DNA from: Adlercreutzia sp. ZJ176 | GTDB lineage: Bacteria; Actinomycetota; Coriobacteriia; Coriobacteriales; Eggerthellaceae | DNA length: 64,000 nt | Direction of reading: 5' to 3' | NCBI RefSeq assembly: GCF_011038975.1 | Contig: NZ_JAAKEC010000001.1 | Location: 153,814 to 217,813 of the forward strand | In this document: positions 43,910 to 52,977 of the stretch, in pieces | Position numbering within the stretch: the first letter of the stretch is position 1 | Layout: every line of letters begins with the position of its first letter | Position numbers and translations under genes: made by a program | The notes under the pieces: generated by a model | Told to the model about the DNA's origin: nothing | What the model saw: only the letters and a program-made list of their open reading frames with translations | The model's database searches: none

Positions 43910-45901
43910 TCACACGCCTGCGTCAGCTGCTGTCGGCCCTCCTTGCCGACGACCGCCTTCCGAGGCGATGATGCCCATGTGCACAAGCAGGTCAGAGACG
44001 TCGACGCCGGGACGCACCGGCATGATGCCGCTCTCAAAAGTCCTTCTCTCTTGCGTCAGCCAAGGCAGCGTGTCGAGGCCGACGAAGCAATCCCGCTCGC
44101 CTCTCAAGCCGGAGAGCAGCCAAAGGCCGCAAGGAAGCCGCCCCGTCTCTCCGTCGACGACCCCCTTGAGGTACTTTCCGACGCACGCCTCCCATCGGGA
44201 CTCGCTCTCCCCCGCATAGACGCGCGTCAGGGAGTCAGCCCGGCTGTACTTGGCGTCAAGGACGAAGGCGCTGCTCCCGGCACCGTCATTGACCTTTATC
44301 ACGAAATCGGGCGTCACGGGGTTTGTCCCGCCCCGCGTCTTGTGGAGCGAGCAGCCGTTGAGCTCGCGCGCGTCGGGGTAAATCGCCGGCTCGTACCACA
44401 TGCGGACCGCCACGTCCCCTCGCTCAAGCGCGAACACGTTCGCAACGGGAGACGGGTTCGCCGGGTACTTGGGCGTAGGGTCGTACGCCCCCGCGTAGAC
44501 GGCCCGCTCGCCCTCCTTCGGCGCGAAGCCACATTTCTCCAAAGCGCTCAGCAGGCAGTACAGCACGTATATCTCGTAGAGCCTGTCCGCGCGCACCACC
44601 TCGATGGCAAGCCCGTCCGAGAAGTAGGGAGACTCGCCGAAGGAGAGGAACCGGTCGACCGCGGAGAAGATCTTCGAGTACGCATGGACCTCCCTGAACG
44701 TCGGAGTCCTTCGCAGGGGAGCCTGCGTGATGTCTATGCTGGTCACATGGGGGAGAACGGAGGAAAGGAGCTTTTTCGCCCGCAAGGCCCTGCCGCGCAG
44801 CCTCTTCGCCCTCTCGGCCCGAACGAGCCGGTTGCCTCTCAGGATGCGCAGCGCGATTCCGGAAAACGAACGGCTTGACCCCTCGTCATCTGCCGCGGCG
44901 TCCAGCGGCGAGAAGAGCCTGCTGTCGCAGCTGACCCTGTCGGCGAAGTCGGTCAGCTGGCAGATGGCCAGCGAAAGGAAGGCGAGGACAACCTGGTTCT
45001 CGTACACGTCGAAGCTGCGCTTCGCCTGCGCGGCCGAAAGGCTCTCGGGCGCGTATCTGCCGCCGCCGCAGGCGAGAGCCCGCTCCCCTGGGACAGCAGG
45101 CCGAAGCGCTTGCGGGTTTCGCGCCAGCCAGCGCGCCTCGCGGGCGCCGAAGCGGCGTGCCTCCCTTGCCGGAATGACCTTCTCCGACGGGACGATCCTA
45201 CTCGCGGCATGCGCCTTCAACGAGGGGATCGCCGCCTCGATCGCGTCGAGGGCGTTCTCCGTCGCCACGAGGTAGGTGTCGACCGACCTTTCGGCGCCGC
45301 GCTTAAAGCCGCCCTCGATAACGGAGTAGCGGCCGCGCGCGCCGCGGCCCCCATCCGAAAGGAGCCATCGCAGCGCGACGTCCTTCGAGGGGTCGCCGAG
45401 CAAAACCGCCAGCATCTGCTCAATGTCCCTCGCATTGACCTCCTGGCTGCACTCGCACGTGATGTCCTTGGTCCGGAAGACGTCGACCTCGGCTCCCCGC
45501 TCGTCCAGGAAGGCCACTCGCAGGCGCACGTATCCGTAAGCCAGGGCGAAGAGGCGCAGCCTAGTGCCACGATCCTCCGATTTGAGCTGAAAGCCCTCGC
45601 AGACCTCGCTTCCCACGATGGTCTGCAGCAGGGCGCCTTCTTCCCGATAGAGGTCGAACGCCTCGTCGTTCACCTCGACGCGGAAGCGGCGCGCCGCAAT
45701 CTGGCACCCCTTCGGAAAGAGGAGCGCTACCTCGTATTGCCCGTCTTGCGTGACGACGCCTTTTTGGAGGTGAAGCCTTCCGTCCTCTTCGCATCCGCGC
45801 AGCAAGGGCAGGTCGACCTGGCCCGTCCCGCCCTTCAGGCGAACGGCGAACCGCGAAGGGGCAGCCTGCGCCCCCTTAGCAGAAGAACTGGTAGAATCCA
45901 T
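43910..45901 (-). CDS. McrC-like DUF2357 nuclease subunit
   Basis: A 663-aa protein. The C-terminal third has the PD-(D/E)XK core PDFVIKVNDGAG...FVLDAKYSR (residues ~535-552), and the middle contains DUF2357-like sequence (FDVYENQVVLAFLSLAI, DRLYEIYVLYCLLSALEK). It overlaps the McrB-like stop by 26 bp. The ATG at 45901 is preferred to a TTG at 45919. In McrBC systems this partner cleaves DNA after GTP-driven translocation by the McrB ring. Target specificity (modified DNA or RNA) is not readable. Confidence 0.82.
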   Translation of the reverse strand: MDSTSSSAKGAQAAPSRFAVRLKGGTGQVDLPLLRGCEEDGRLHLQKGVVTQDGQYEVALLFPKGCQIAARRFRVEVNDEAFDLYREEGALLQTIVGSEVCEGFQLKSEDRGTRLRLFALAYGYVRLRVAFLDERGAEVDVFRTKDITCECSQEVNARDIEQMLAVLLGDPSKDVALRWLLSDGGRGARGRYSVIEGGFKRGAERSVDTYLVATENALDAIEAAIPSLKAHAASRIVPSEKVIPAREARRFGAREARWLARNPQALRPAVPGERALACGGGRYAPESLSAAQAKRSFDVYENQVVLAFLSLAICQLTDFADRVSCDSRLFSPLDAAADDEGSSRSFSGIALRILRGNRLVRAERAKRLRGRALRAKKLLSSVLPHVTSIDITQAPLRRTPTFREVHAYSKIFSAVDRFLSFGESPYFSDGLAIEVVRADRLYEIYVLYCLLSALEKCGFAPKEGERAVYAGAYDPTPKYPANPSPVANVFALERGDVAVRMWYEPAIYPDARELNGCSLHKTRGGTNPVTPDFVIKVNDGAGSSAFVLDAKYSRADSLTRVYAGESESRWEACVGKYLKGVVDGETGRLPCGLWLLSGLRGERDCFVGLDTLPWLTQERRTFESGIMPVRPGVDVSDLLVHMGIIASEGGRRQGGPTAADAGV

Positions 45902-48413
45902 CGTCGTTGCCCTGGTCAAGCATGTGGGTAACCAACCTGCACGTCTTCGGGAGGGTCTTCTCGGACGCCTTCTTCAGCTCCTCGAGCAGCCTGCGGGTGA
46001 CCTCGCCCATCCCGTTTATCGAAGGCAGGACGCGCTGCGCCACGGCGTAGTCCACAACCCTCGGCTCGCCCTTCGTCTTCAAAGCTCTCATCAGGGGCGT
46101 AGCCGTGGAAACGTAGCGCGCGATCGCCTGCTGGCACCTCCACGAAACAGGAGCCCGGTGCTCGGCGCAAACGGAGAAGACGCGCTCGAGCAGCTCGCGC
46201 TGGGACGGTTCGATCCTGTTGCCCGTCGGGCCGAAGGCGGCCATGAGGCGCCCGTAGCTGTACGCCCTCTCCTCGCCGAAGCCGGACCCGCGCCTCATGG
46301 CCTCGCCGAAGCTCGGGGCGACGGACTCGGTTGCGCCGGTGTCGACGACCCACGCGCGGTTGAGGAAGCGCGGCGAAAGCGCTTCGGTCGTATGGTCGAA
46401 GTTCACCGTCGCCAGCCATTTCACAGAAGCGGGCACGAGGAGGCTCTCCCCGCCCTGCATGTTGAGCGCAGTCGGCTTGGCCAGCGCGTCATCTGAATTC
46501 GCGATGAAGGGCGACCAGTAGTTTTCCATCGTCGAGAGGTTGGCCTCGTCGAGCAGGATCAGATGCGGGGGCAGGGCCTGTCCGTCTGCGGCGCGGCATT
46601 CGCCGTCGAGGAGCAGGATGTCGTCCATCACCGCTTGGTCGGTCGCTTGGAGCGCGCCGGTCAGCGGATTGTAGTAGCCGATGTAATCGCGGTGGCTCGT
46701 CCAGCCCTGCTCGACGTTGATGCGCGTGAAGCGGCGCGCGCCGTCCTGCCGGAGCCCCAGCGCCCCGGCGACGGCCTCGGCAAGCGAGGTCTTCCCCGTG
46801 CCGGGCAGCCCGGAGAGAACCGTGATGTTGCCGCTCATGATGCAGACCATGAGGTTCGCCACGTCCTCGCTCGCAACCTCGCGGCATGCGCCCACGTCAA
46901 GGGAGGAGACGATGTTCTGGACGATCTGCTCAGGAGAGAGCCCTTCCTCGTCCTCGCGCATTCGAGGAGTTGCGAGGCCTGATCTCGCCGTCTTCCTCGC
47001 CGTGCCGCGGGCGGTGCCAGCTGACGCGAGCGCGCCTCCCGCCAAGCGCCCTTCGAGCACGTTCTCCAGCAGGGAGCGCGCGTCTCCGTCGTACTTCGCA
47101 AGCACGGAGGCAGCCGCTTCCTCGAGCAGCGCAGCGTCTTCCTGCAGGCGCTGCTTCGCGGCGGCGAGCGTCTCCAACTCCCCACGCCCTTCCGCTATCT
47201 CCCGCTTTATCTCACCGAGCTCCTCCTGGGCGCTTCCCAGCGCCTCCTCGCGAATGCGCTGCGCGTCGGCGAGCGCGGCCTGCGCCTCCTTCTTGGCGGC
47301 TTCGGTCTGGCGCCTCTGCTCCTCCGCCTCGGCGCGGTAGCCCGCCATCTCCTGCTCGAGCTGCTCGGCGATCTCCTTCCTGTCCACCAGGAGCTCCTTC
47401 ACCGAGGGCCAGTGCTCTTCTGAGGTGGCCAGCTCCATCAGGCGATCCGACATCTCGGGCGTGCGGAGCGCCGCGGCCAGGATCTCCGTGTACTCGAGCG
47501 CCTTGTCGGGCTTCGCCAGGAGCGCCCTCAGGCGCTCTTTCCTGCCCTCCGTCAGGGAAAACCCGGCGTCAGCCGAGCTGCTCTCGCCGATCGCCTTGAT
47601 GGCTGCGCTGATCTCAGCCGGGCTCAACGTGAGCTCAGCCTGCTTGCGCATGATGTTTCGCAGGCCCTCGAGCAGGTCGGCGTCGCTCATCCAGTCGATG
47701 GCAGCGCTCGCCCGCCTCGAAAGCGCGTTGAACACGCTGAGCTTGATGAAGGACTTCGTCTCGCCGTACAGGTCGGTGGAGCAGCGAAGCGTGACGACGT
47801 CGCCGATCTCCGTCTCGGCCGCGAAGATGTTCTGCCGGTAGTCGTCCGTCGCCGAAAGCGCGATGCTTCCTTCCCCCGAGAAGCGGTACGCGAAGGGGCC
47901 GTAGCGAAGAAGCCGCGTTCCCTCGGTTTGCTCGACGGCGATGAGGTCGGTGATGGGAGGCTCGGCGCTCTTGGCTTCAAGGGCGTCCTTGAACGGGTGA
48001 GCGAAGTCGGCGTCGTCGATGACTTCGACTATCTGGATGAGGTTCCGGCCGAGCTTGTGGTCCTCGAAGGCCTCGAGCTCGATTTCGCCGCCGATGTAGT
48101 CGGGGTTGAGCTTCGCGAAGTACCGGTCGTCGTGGTCTTCCTCTTTGTTTCCGATGTCGCGTTTGTTTATCCTCGCGATGACGACCTCGCCGTACATGCC
48201 GCGGATCTTCCCGGCATCGTACTTCCCGTTGATGCTCGCGCATATGCATCCGCGGCTCGGGAAAAGACCCGGGTCGAGAGGCACGAGCTCGTCCCCCGAC
48301 AAAACGTACTGCGGATAGACGAAGCAGACCTTCATCAGCTCGTATGTCGGATAGCTGACCCAGGAGAGCAGGTCCTTGCCGATGACGTCCTCAAGCTTTT
48401 CGTAGCTGGCCAT
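45876..48413 (-). CDS. McrB-like AAA+ GTPase with coiled-coil
   Basis: An 845-aa motor. The N-terminal ~300 residues should hold the target-recognition domain; residues ~340-440 are a long coiled coil rich in Glu/Ala/Gln; the AAA+ module has Walker A LSGLPGTGKTS (~537), Walker B LILLDEANLS and TVNFDHTTE at the position of the McrB NTxD signature. It is followed without gap by the DUF2357 nuclease, forming a two-gene type IV-like restriction system. Predicted role: defence against foreign nucleic acid. ATG 48413 with GAAGGGGG upstream. Confidence 0.85.
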   Translation of the reverse strand: MASYEKLEDVIGKDLLSWVSYPTYELMKVCFVYPQYVLSGDELVPLDPGLFPSRGCICASINGKYDAGKIRGMYGEVVIARINKRDIGNKEEDHDDRYFAKLNPDYIGGEIELEAFEDHKLGRNLIQIVEVIDDADFAHPFKDALEAKSAEPPITDLIAVEQTEGTRLLRYGPFAYRFSGEGSIALSATDDYRQNIFAAETEIGDVVTLRCSTDLYGETKSFIKLSVFNALSRRASAAIDWMSDADLLEGLRNIMRKQAELTLSPAEISAAIKAIGESSSADAGFSLTEGRKERLRALLAKPDKALEYTEILAAALRTPEMSDRLMELATSEEHWPSVKELLVDRKEIAEQLEQEMAGYRAEAEEQRRQTEAAKKEAQAALADAQRIREEALGSAQEELGEIKREIAEGRGELETLAAAKQRLQEDAALLEEAAASVLAKYDGDARSLLENVLEGRLAGGALASAGTARGTARKTARSGLATPRMREDEEGLSPEQIVQNIVSSLDVGACREVASEDVANLMVCIMSGNITVLSGLPGTGKTSLAEAVAGALGLRQDGARRFTRINVEQGWTSHRDYIGYYNPLTGALQATDQAVMDDILLLDGECRAADGQALPPHLILLDEANLSTMENYWSPFIANSDDALAKPTALNMQGGESLLVPASVKWLATVNFDHTTEALSPRFLNRAWVVDTGATESVAPSFGEAMRRGSGFGEERAYSYGRLMAAFGPTGNRIEPSQRELLERVFSVCAEHRAPVSWRCQQAIARYVSTATPLMRALKTKGEPRVVDYAVAQRVLPSINGMGEVTRRLLEELKKASEKTLPKTCRLVTHMLDQGNDDGFYQFFC

Positions 48414-48505
48414 AAGGCCCCCTTCAATTCGTGAGATGCCGCTTCGAGGATGATATCACGAGGCTCTCGTGTGAGGGGCGACTCAAGCACGCGACCGCAG
48501 GTCGA

Positions 48506-49174
48506 TCAGCGCTTCTTGGGGGCGTAGTCTCGGTCGTAACCGGGGACGTCCATGTGCGATATCTGCCAGAAATACAGGCTCGCGACGGTGCAGTAGGGGC
48601 TGAAGCGCCGGCGGTACCGCTCGAACAGCTCCCTGCTGACGCTTCGGTGGTGGTAGACCATGCGGATCCCGCGGAGTATGCCGACGTCGTCGAAGGCGAA
48701 GACGTTCATCCTGTTCATGCTGAAGATCAGGGTCATCTCCGCCGTCCACCTCCCGACTCCCTTCAGCGACGTGAGCGCCCCGATGGCCTCCTCGTCGTCC
48801 ATGGCCTCCAGCGCGTCGAGGTCGAACGCGCCCGACAGGACCTTCTCGGCGAAGGACTTGATGTAGCCCGCCTTGCGGAACGTCATGCCGCAGCTCTGGA
48901 GACCGTCGACGCCCAGGGCACTGACGGCCTCAGGCGTCAGGGGGTCGCCGGCCTTCCCCGAAAGGCGGCCGAGGACGGTCTTGAGCGCCGACGTCGAGAT
49001 CTGCTGGCCGACGATGCTCTTCACGACCGAGGCGAACACGTCCCCGTCCGCAGGCCGGCGGATGCTGCCGACGGCCTCGATGGCGCGCGCCAGCTTCCTG
49101 TCCTTCGCCATCAGGTATTCGGTTGCCTCGGCGTCGTACTGGACGAAGCCGAGCTCGTTGCAGCTGTACATCAC
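48506..49174 (-). CDS. DNA-3-methyladenine glycosylase (AlkA/HhH-GPD)
   Basis: A 222-aa base-excision glycosylase. The HhH motif LKGVGRWTAEMTLIF and the downstream catalytic Asp in FAFDDVGILRG are present, as is the IVGQQISTSALKTVL helix. It removes alkylated purines. It ends up 92 bp upstream of the McrB-like gene in the same direction. Such repair genes commonly sit beside restriction systems, but a functional link is only suggested by position. The N-terminal AlkA domain is lacking, as in short forms. Confidence 0.92.
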   Translation of the reverse strand: MMYSCNELGFVQYDAEATEYLMAKDRKLARAIEAVGSIRRPADGDVFASVVKSIVGQQISTSALKTVLGRLSGKAGDPLTPEAVSALGVDGLQSCGMTFRKAGYIKSFAEKVLSGAFDLDALEAMDDEEAIGALTSLKGVGRWTAEMTLIFSMNRMNVFAFDDVGILRGIRMVYHHRSVSRELFERYRRRFSPYCTVASLYFWQISHMDVPGYDRDYAPKKR

Positions 49175-49461
49175 GCGCCTTCCTCTCAGGGTGCGACAAC
49201 GGCGGCCTGCGCGCCCTTTCCCGCGGGGGCTCCCGCAGGGGCTTCCGGATGGGCCGGGCGGCGCGAGGCCTTCCGCAGGGCCGGGCGGCGCGAGGGCTTC
49301 CGCAGGGCCGGGCAGCGCGAGGCCTCGAAGGCTTTAACGTGTATCATCATAACCCTTAAACAACATGCTCCGTCAAGCTCGCTCTGGCTGGACACATCCC
49401 ATCGCCCTCCTTCTGCCAACTCCGATTGGCGGCGCATTCGAGCGTTTCCGGAAAATAACTC
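49175..49461. other. Gene-free interval with 27-bp repeats
   Basis: Contains the 27-bp repeat array at 49251-49331 and the AAGCCTCGAAGGCTT-type hairpin also seen at 51598-51655 and 62926-62983. Overlapping frames are low-complexity and have no ribosome site. Confidence 0.5.
49251..49331. repeat. 27-bp tandem repeat, three units
   Basis: GGGCCGGGCGGCGCGAGG... repeats at 49251, 49278 and 49305 with two or three changes. The step is nine codons, and the last unit runs into GCCTCGAAGGCTTTAAC, the core of the dispersed double-hairpin repeat. Confidence 0.7.
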
Positions 49462-49492
49462 TTGAACTTGGAGCATGGTTTAAGTCGATAAT
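49462..49492 (+). promoter_or_regulatory. MerR-type promoter of CMD-cupin gene
   Basis: TTGAAC (49462-49467) and GATAAT (49487-49492) are exactly 19 bp apart. The spacer region is a near-palindrome, CTTGAAC...GTTTAAG. The same block (GAACTT, CATG, TTTAAGTC) occurs before the aldo-keto reductase gene at 51451-51476. Confidence 0.75.
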
Positions 49493-49542
49493 GGGCTTGT
49501 CGGCAAGCGAGATTGCGCGTTGGACGAGAAAAGGAGACCGAT

Positions 49543-50295
49543 ATGACAAAGGTAGTGCAGACGGCAGGACGTGGCCAGCTGGGAGACTTCGCCCCGATGT
49601 TCGCGGAGCTCAACGACGACGTCCTGTTCGGGGAGGTGTGGAGCGACGACGCGCTGACGCTCAAAATGCGCTCGGCCCTCACGATCACGACGCTGGTGGC
49701 GAAGGGGCTCGTGGACGCGTCGTTCGAGTACCACATCGTCACGGCGAAACAAAACGGCATCACGGCGGCGGAGATGGCGGCGATGCTCACCCACGTCGCC
49801 TTCTACGCGGGCTGGCCGAACGCTTGGGCGGCCTTCCGCATCGCCGTGAGGGTGTACGCCGACGACCCGCAGGGACTTGATGAGCCGCAGGCTCACGGCG
49901 GCGCGTTCGGACTCGGGGCGCCCAACGACGCCTACGCGCAGTACTTCACCGGAAGGTCGTACCTGAACCCCCTGACCGATCCGGACAAGACGCTGTTCGT
50001 CGCCAACGTCACCTTCGAGCCGGGCTGCCGCAACCACTGGCACATCCACCATGCCGACGAGGGCGGCGGGCAGATCCTGCTGGTGACCGACGGATGCGGC
50101 TGGTACCAGGAGTGGGGCAAGGAGGCGCGTGCGCTGCGCCCCGGCGACTGCGTGACCATTCCGGCGAACGTGAAGCATTGGCACGGCGCGGCCAAGGACA
50201 GCTGGATGAGCCACGTGGCCCTCGAGGCAAGCGGCACGAACACGAGCAACGAGTGGTGCGAGCCCGTGAGCGACGAGGACTACCTCGCGCTCTAG
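49543..50295 (+). CDS. Carboxymuconolactone decarboxylase-like domain fused to cupin
   Basis: A 250-aa fusion. Residues ~15-115 are a CMD/AhpD-like helical domain with the typical EMAAMLTHVAFYAGWPNAW segment. Residues ~140-250 are a cupin with metal-ligand residues in NHWHIHHADEGGG and IPANVKHWHGA. Such fusions act in small-molecule or peroxide/quinone chemistry. AAAGGAGACC precedes ATG 49543. It shares a MerR-type promoter sequence with the aldo-keto reductase that converges on it, so both are probably induced by the same reactive compound. Confidence 0.9.
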   Translation: MTKVVQTAGRGQLGDFAPMFAELNDDVLFGEVWSDDALTLKMRSALTITTLVAKGLVDASFEYHIVTAKQNGITAAEMAAMLTHVAFYAGWPNAWAAFRIAVRVYADDPQGLDEPQAHGGAFGLGAPNDAYAQYFTGRSYLNPLTDPDKTLFVANVTFEPGCRNHWHIHHADEGGGQILLVTDGCGWYQEWGKEARALRPGDCVTIPANVKHWHGAAKDSWMSHVALEASGTNTSNEWCEPVSDEDYLAL

Positions 50296-50383
50296 CTTGC
50301 CGGGTCGTGTGCGGCAACGCAAGCGCCGCCTGCGCCCCGTCAGAGCAGGCGCAGGCGGCGCAATGCCATGGAGAGACGGCCTA

Positions 50384-51409
50384 TCAGGCCTCCTCCTTCG
50401 TCTCGGGGCGGAACGTGCCCGCGATCAGCTTCTCGCCTGGGCGGGCTATAGGTCCCACCAGCTCGTGAGCAACGTAGGGCTCCTCCAGATACTCCATCTC
50501 CTCCTTGGAGAGCCTGATGCCGACCGCGGCGATCGCATCGTCGACGCGCGCGGGCTTGGAGAAGCCGAGCGTGGGGCTCTCCACGCCCTTGTTGAGATGC
50601 CAGGCGATGGCGACTTGCGCCATGGGGACGCCGCGGTCCCTCGCCAGCCTCGCAACGCGTTCGATGATGGGCGTGTCGAGCGACTTGGCCCGATCGTACT
50701 TGTCGGCCATGACGAGGTCGGTCCTGCTGCGAAGGGAGTCGGCGTCCCACGCCTCGCGCGTCAGATGGCCGGAGGCCAGAGGGCTGTAGGGCGTGAGCGC
50801 CATGTCGAACTGGCGACAAACTGGTATCACCTCGCGCTCGGGCTCGCGGTAGAGCAGATTGTAGTGGCATTGCATGTTCGTAAACTTCGCCCAGCCGTTC
50901 CGTTCGGCGACCACCTGCATGTTGTGGAGCTGGTAGGCGAACATCTCGCTCGCGCCGATAGCGCGCACCTTGCCCGCGCGCACCAAACCGTCGAGCGCCT
51001 CCATGGTCTCCTCGACGGGCGTGTCGTAGTCGAAGCGATGGATCATGTAGACGTCCAGGTAGTCGGTGCCGAGGCGCCCGAGCGTGCCGTCTATCTCGCG
51101 GCCGATTGCCGCCTTCGAAAGGCCTCCCTCGTTGAAGAACACCTTGCTTTGCAGCACAACCTCGTCGCGGGGGATGCCGATCTTCTTGAGAGCACGACCT
51201 ATGTACTCCTCGCTCGTGCCGCGGGAGTAGCAGTTCGCGCTGTCGATGTAGTTGATGCCGCCTTCGAAGGCGCGCCTGATGACCGCTTCGGTGCCTTCAG
51301 GGCCGATAGTCCACTCGTGGTTGGTTGCATCGGGCTCGCCGAAGCTCATGCCGCCGATGCAGATGTGGGAAACTTCTATCCCGGAGTGCCCGAGTTGCGC
51401 GTATTCCAT
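50384..51409 (-). CDS. Aldo/keto reductase
   Basis: A 341-aa NAD(P)H-dependent reductase of the (beta/alpha)8 type. The catalytic tetrad is visible: Asp and Tyr in YIDSANCYSRGTSEEYIG, Lys in VVLQSKVFF, His in VYMIHRFDYDT. The cofactor end (TLGFSKPARVDDAI) is intact. It probably reduces reactive aldehydes or ketones. GGAAGAAGGTC precedes the ATG. It converges on the CMD-cupin gene. Confidence 0.94.
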   Translation of the reverse strand: MEYAQLGHSGIEVSHICIGGMSFGEPDATNHEWTIGPEGTEAVIRRAFEGGINYIDSANCYSRGTSEEYIGRALKKIGIPRDEVVLQSKVFFNEGGLSKAAIGREIDGTLGRLGTDYLDVYMIHRFDYDTPVEETMEALDGLVRAGKVRAIGASEMFAYQLHNMQVVAERNGWAKFTNMQCHYNLLYREPEREVIPVCRQFDMALTPYSPLASGHLTREAWDADSLRSRTDLVMADKYDRAKSLDTPIIERVARLARDRGVPMAQVAIAWHLNKGVESPTLGFSKPARVDDAIAAVGIRLSKEEMEYLEEPYVAHELVGPIARPGEKLIAGTFRPETKEEA

Positions 51410-51445
51410 ATGACCTTCTTCCTTGGTCGAAATCAGTGCTCAGAC

Positions 51446-51476
51446 TATTCTCGAACTTCAACCATGATTTAAGTCA
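51446..51476 (-). promoter_or_regulatory. MerR-type site before aldo/keto reductase
   Basis: On the minus strand TGACTT (51476-51471), a 19-bp spacer containing AAATCATGGTTGAAGTTCG, and a weak AGAATA match the layout and sequence of the site at 49462-49492 in inverted orientation. The -10 is degenerate. Confidence 0.6.
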
Positions 51477-51597
51477 CGGAGGAAATCGCGCGAGCCCGAG
51501 CTAGCTGTTGGCATTCCCTCCATTGAGGAGGACACCGGAGCGAAGGGGACGCCATCATCCCCATCCCGCATGACGGATCCGGTCTTGGATCATTGCC

Positions 51598-51655
51598 TAG
51601 ATATAAATAGAGCCAGTCCCAGTAGGACCGGCTCTTGCAAAGCCTCGAAGGCTTT
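51598..51655. repeat. Dispersed double-hairpin repeat, copy A
   Basis: A 58-bp block with two stems: GAGCCAGTCC-CAGTA-GGACCGGCTC and AAAGCCT-CGA-AGGCTTT. It is 56/58 identical to 62926-62983 (by eye). Downstream of the Abi-like gene on the minus strand it reads as a terminator followed by ATTTATAT. Confidence 0.8.
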
Positions 51656-51680
51656 AACATGTGCGGTTATATTCGCATCC

Positions 51681-52679
51681 TCACACGCTTTTGTCAATGA
51701 GACGCGCCAGAAAGCCGAGATACGACACGAAGGTGTTCTGCTCGCCATACTCCTCGCAGACCTCGCTGACGGAACTCTTTAATCCGCGCAGATCGTCTAC
51801 GGAATACTGCGAGGACGCCGCACATCCCATCCGCTCGAACATGACCAGCGTTTCAAGAAGCTGCTGGATCCTTCTGTTGCGCAACTTGGCCTTGCGGGCA
51901 CCACTTTGCTCCACGCCCTTGGAGTCCAGCCATTCGTAAGCGATGCTTGACGCGCGGGTGTCCGCGTCATACCCGGAGTCGAACCCGTTGATGACGCAGG
52001 CTCCATGGGAGCAGCAGTTGCGCACCGCCTTAACGCCCTTCATGGCGTAGTGTTCCTGTCGCATCTCCTCGTCGCTCCACCGTTCTGCGCAGAACAGGTA
52101 GAACGCCAGCAAAGCGCCGAACGACATGACCTCCAGGAAGACCCATACGGGCATATCGGATGCGTATCTCGCGATCAGCGCTCCCGCATAGGCGTCTTCC
52201 GCCATTCTCACCTTGAGGTTGCTCTCGATGCTGTTCCTGTACCGCTTCTGCTGCGACGCCATGAACTCCGCGACTATCGCGTAGCCGTCCTCCGACTCTT
52301 CGAGAGATATTCTCTCTATGGGCCTTGTCTTTGCCACGCGCTCTATGTCGTAGGCAACGGACTGGAAAGCACTTCTCAACCGTGCGTCCAGCGCATCCAG
52401 GTTGAGCAGGTCGGCGAAATCGAGCCGCACGTACTGGCCTTCCCTCTCTCCGTCCCGATGCTTTTGGAACAGCTTGCGGTAGGAGGCGATGTGCAGGAAG
52501 CTGCCACGTTTCGTCAGCGCGGCGATCGCCTTCGCCTCGTCGCAGCGCTCGAACGTGACGCCCTTGGCTTTCAGAAGCGCCACCTGTTCATCGGGTGTGA
52601 GCATGGGCTTGAGGTCACGCGCCTCGTGCACGCCGTCGCCTATGCCCCAGGCGGTGTATGTCTTGTCCACTTCCTCCAT
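51681..52679 (-). CDS. Abi_2 (AbiD/AbiF-like) HEPN protein
   Basis: A 332-aa helical protein of the Abi_2 family. N-terminal KPMLTPDEQVALLKAKGV and FLHIASYRKLF correspond to the usual Abi_2 start, and VRNCCSHGACV gives the RN(x)3H motif of HEPN ribonucleases (Arg-Asn-Cys-Cys-Ser-His). Abi_2 proteins stop phage multiplication by killing or arresting the host, presumably by RNA cleavage. It stands alone between the aldo-keto reductase and the tRNA locus. The dispersed terminator repeat follows it. Confidence 0.85.
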   Translation of the reverse strand: MEEVDKTYTAWGIGDGVHEARDLKPMLTPDEQVALLKAKGVTFERCDEAKAIAALTKRGSFLHIASYRKLFQKHRDGEREGQYVRLDFADLLNLDALDARLRSAFQSVAYDIERVAKTRPIERISLEESEDGYAIVAEFMASQQKRYRNSIESNLKVRMAEDAYAGALIARYASDMPVWVFLEVMSFGALLAFYLFCAERWSDEEMRQEHYAMKGVKAVRNCCSHGACVINGFDSGYDADTRASSIAYEWLDSKGVEQSGARKAKLRNRRIQQLLETLVMFERMGCAASSQYSVDDLRGLKSSVSEVCEEYGEQNTFVSYLGFLARLIDKSV

Positions 52680-52751
52680 GCGGTCATTCTACAGCCTGGC
52701 GCACCGTCCCGATACCATGTGTTCCCGTTTGCATGACATCGCTGTATCGAG

Positions 52752-52977
52752 CGGCGTGACGTAGTCTTCCTCTGGAAGAAGGACCTATCGAGGAACGCCG
52801 CGAAGGCGAAGCTCCTCGCGCGCGCTCAAGAAGAGCAAGCCGCTGATAGACCCGCTGATGGCGGACGATGCCGCGAAGTTCCTCCACGGGGTGGAGAAGC
52901 CGCCCCCCTCGGCTACCTCAAGGTCACCCTCCTGCAGGCGGCCGCCTGGGACTCGAGCTGGGCGCCGAACTCGTGAG
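52752..52977 (+). pseudogene. Frameshifted gene remnant next to tRNA-Gly
   Basis: Protein-like sequence jumps between frames: DVVFLWKKDLSRNAAKAKL in one frame, KSKPLIDPLMADDAAKFLHG in a second, then PLGYLKVTLLQAAAWDSS back in the first. At least two indels are needed to join them. The last part (WDS...) recurs before the second tRNA half near 63700-63765, where it continues GLGAELVRIR, implying a one-base deletion here. The family was not recognised. Confidence 0.5.

Noticed and set aside
49251..49331. Short coding repeat protein (minus strand, Arg/Pro/Ala/Lys repeats)
   Set aside because: The frame lacks a start with a ribosome site and is built entirely from the 27-bp repeats and the hairpin element.
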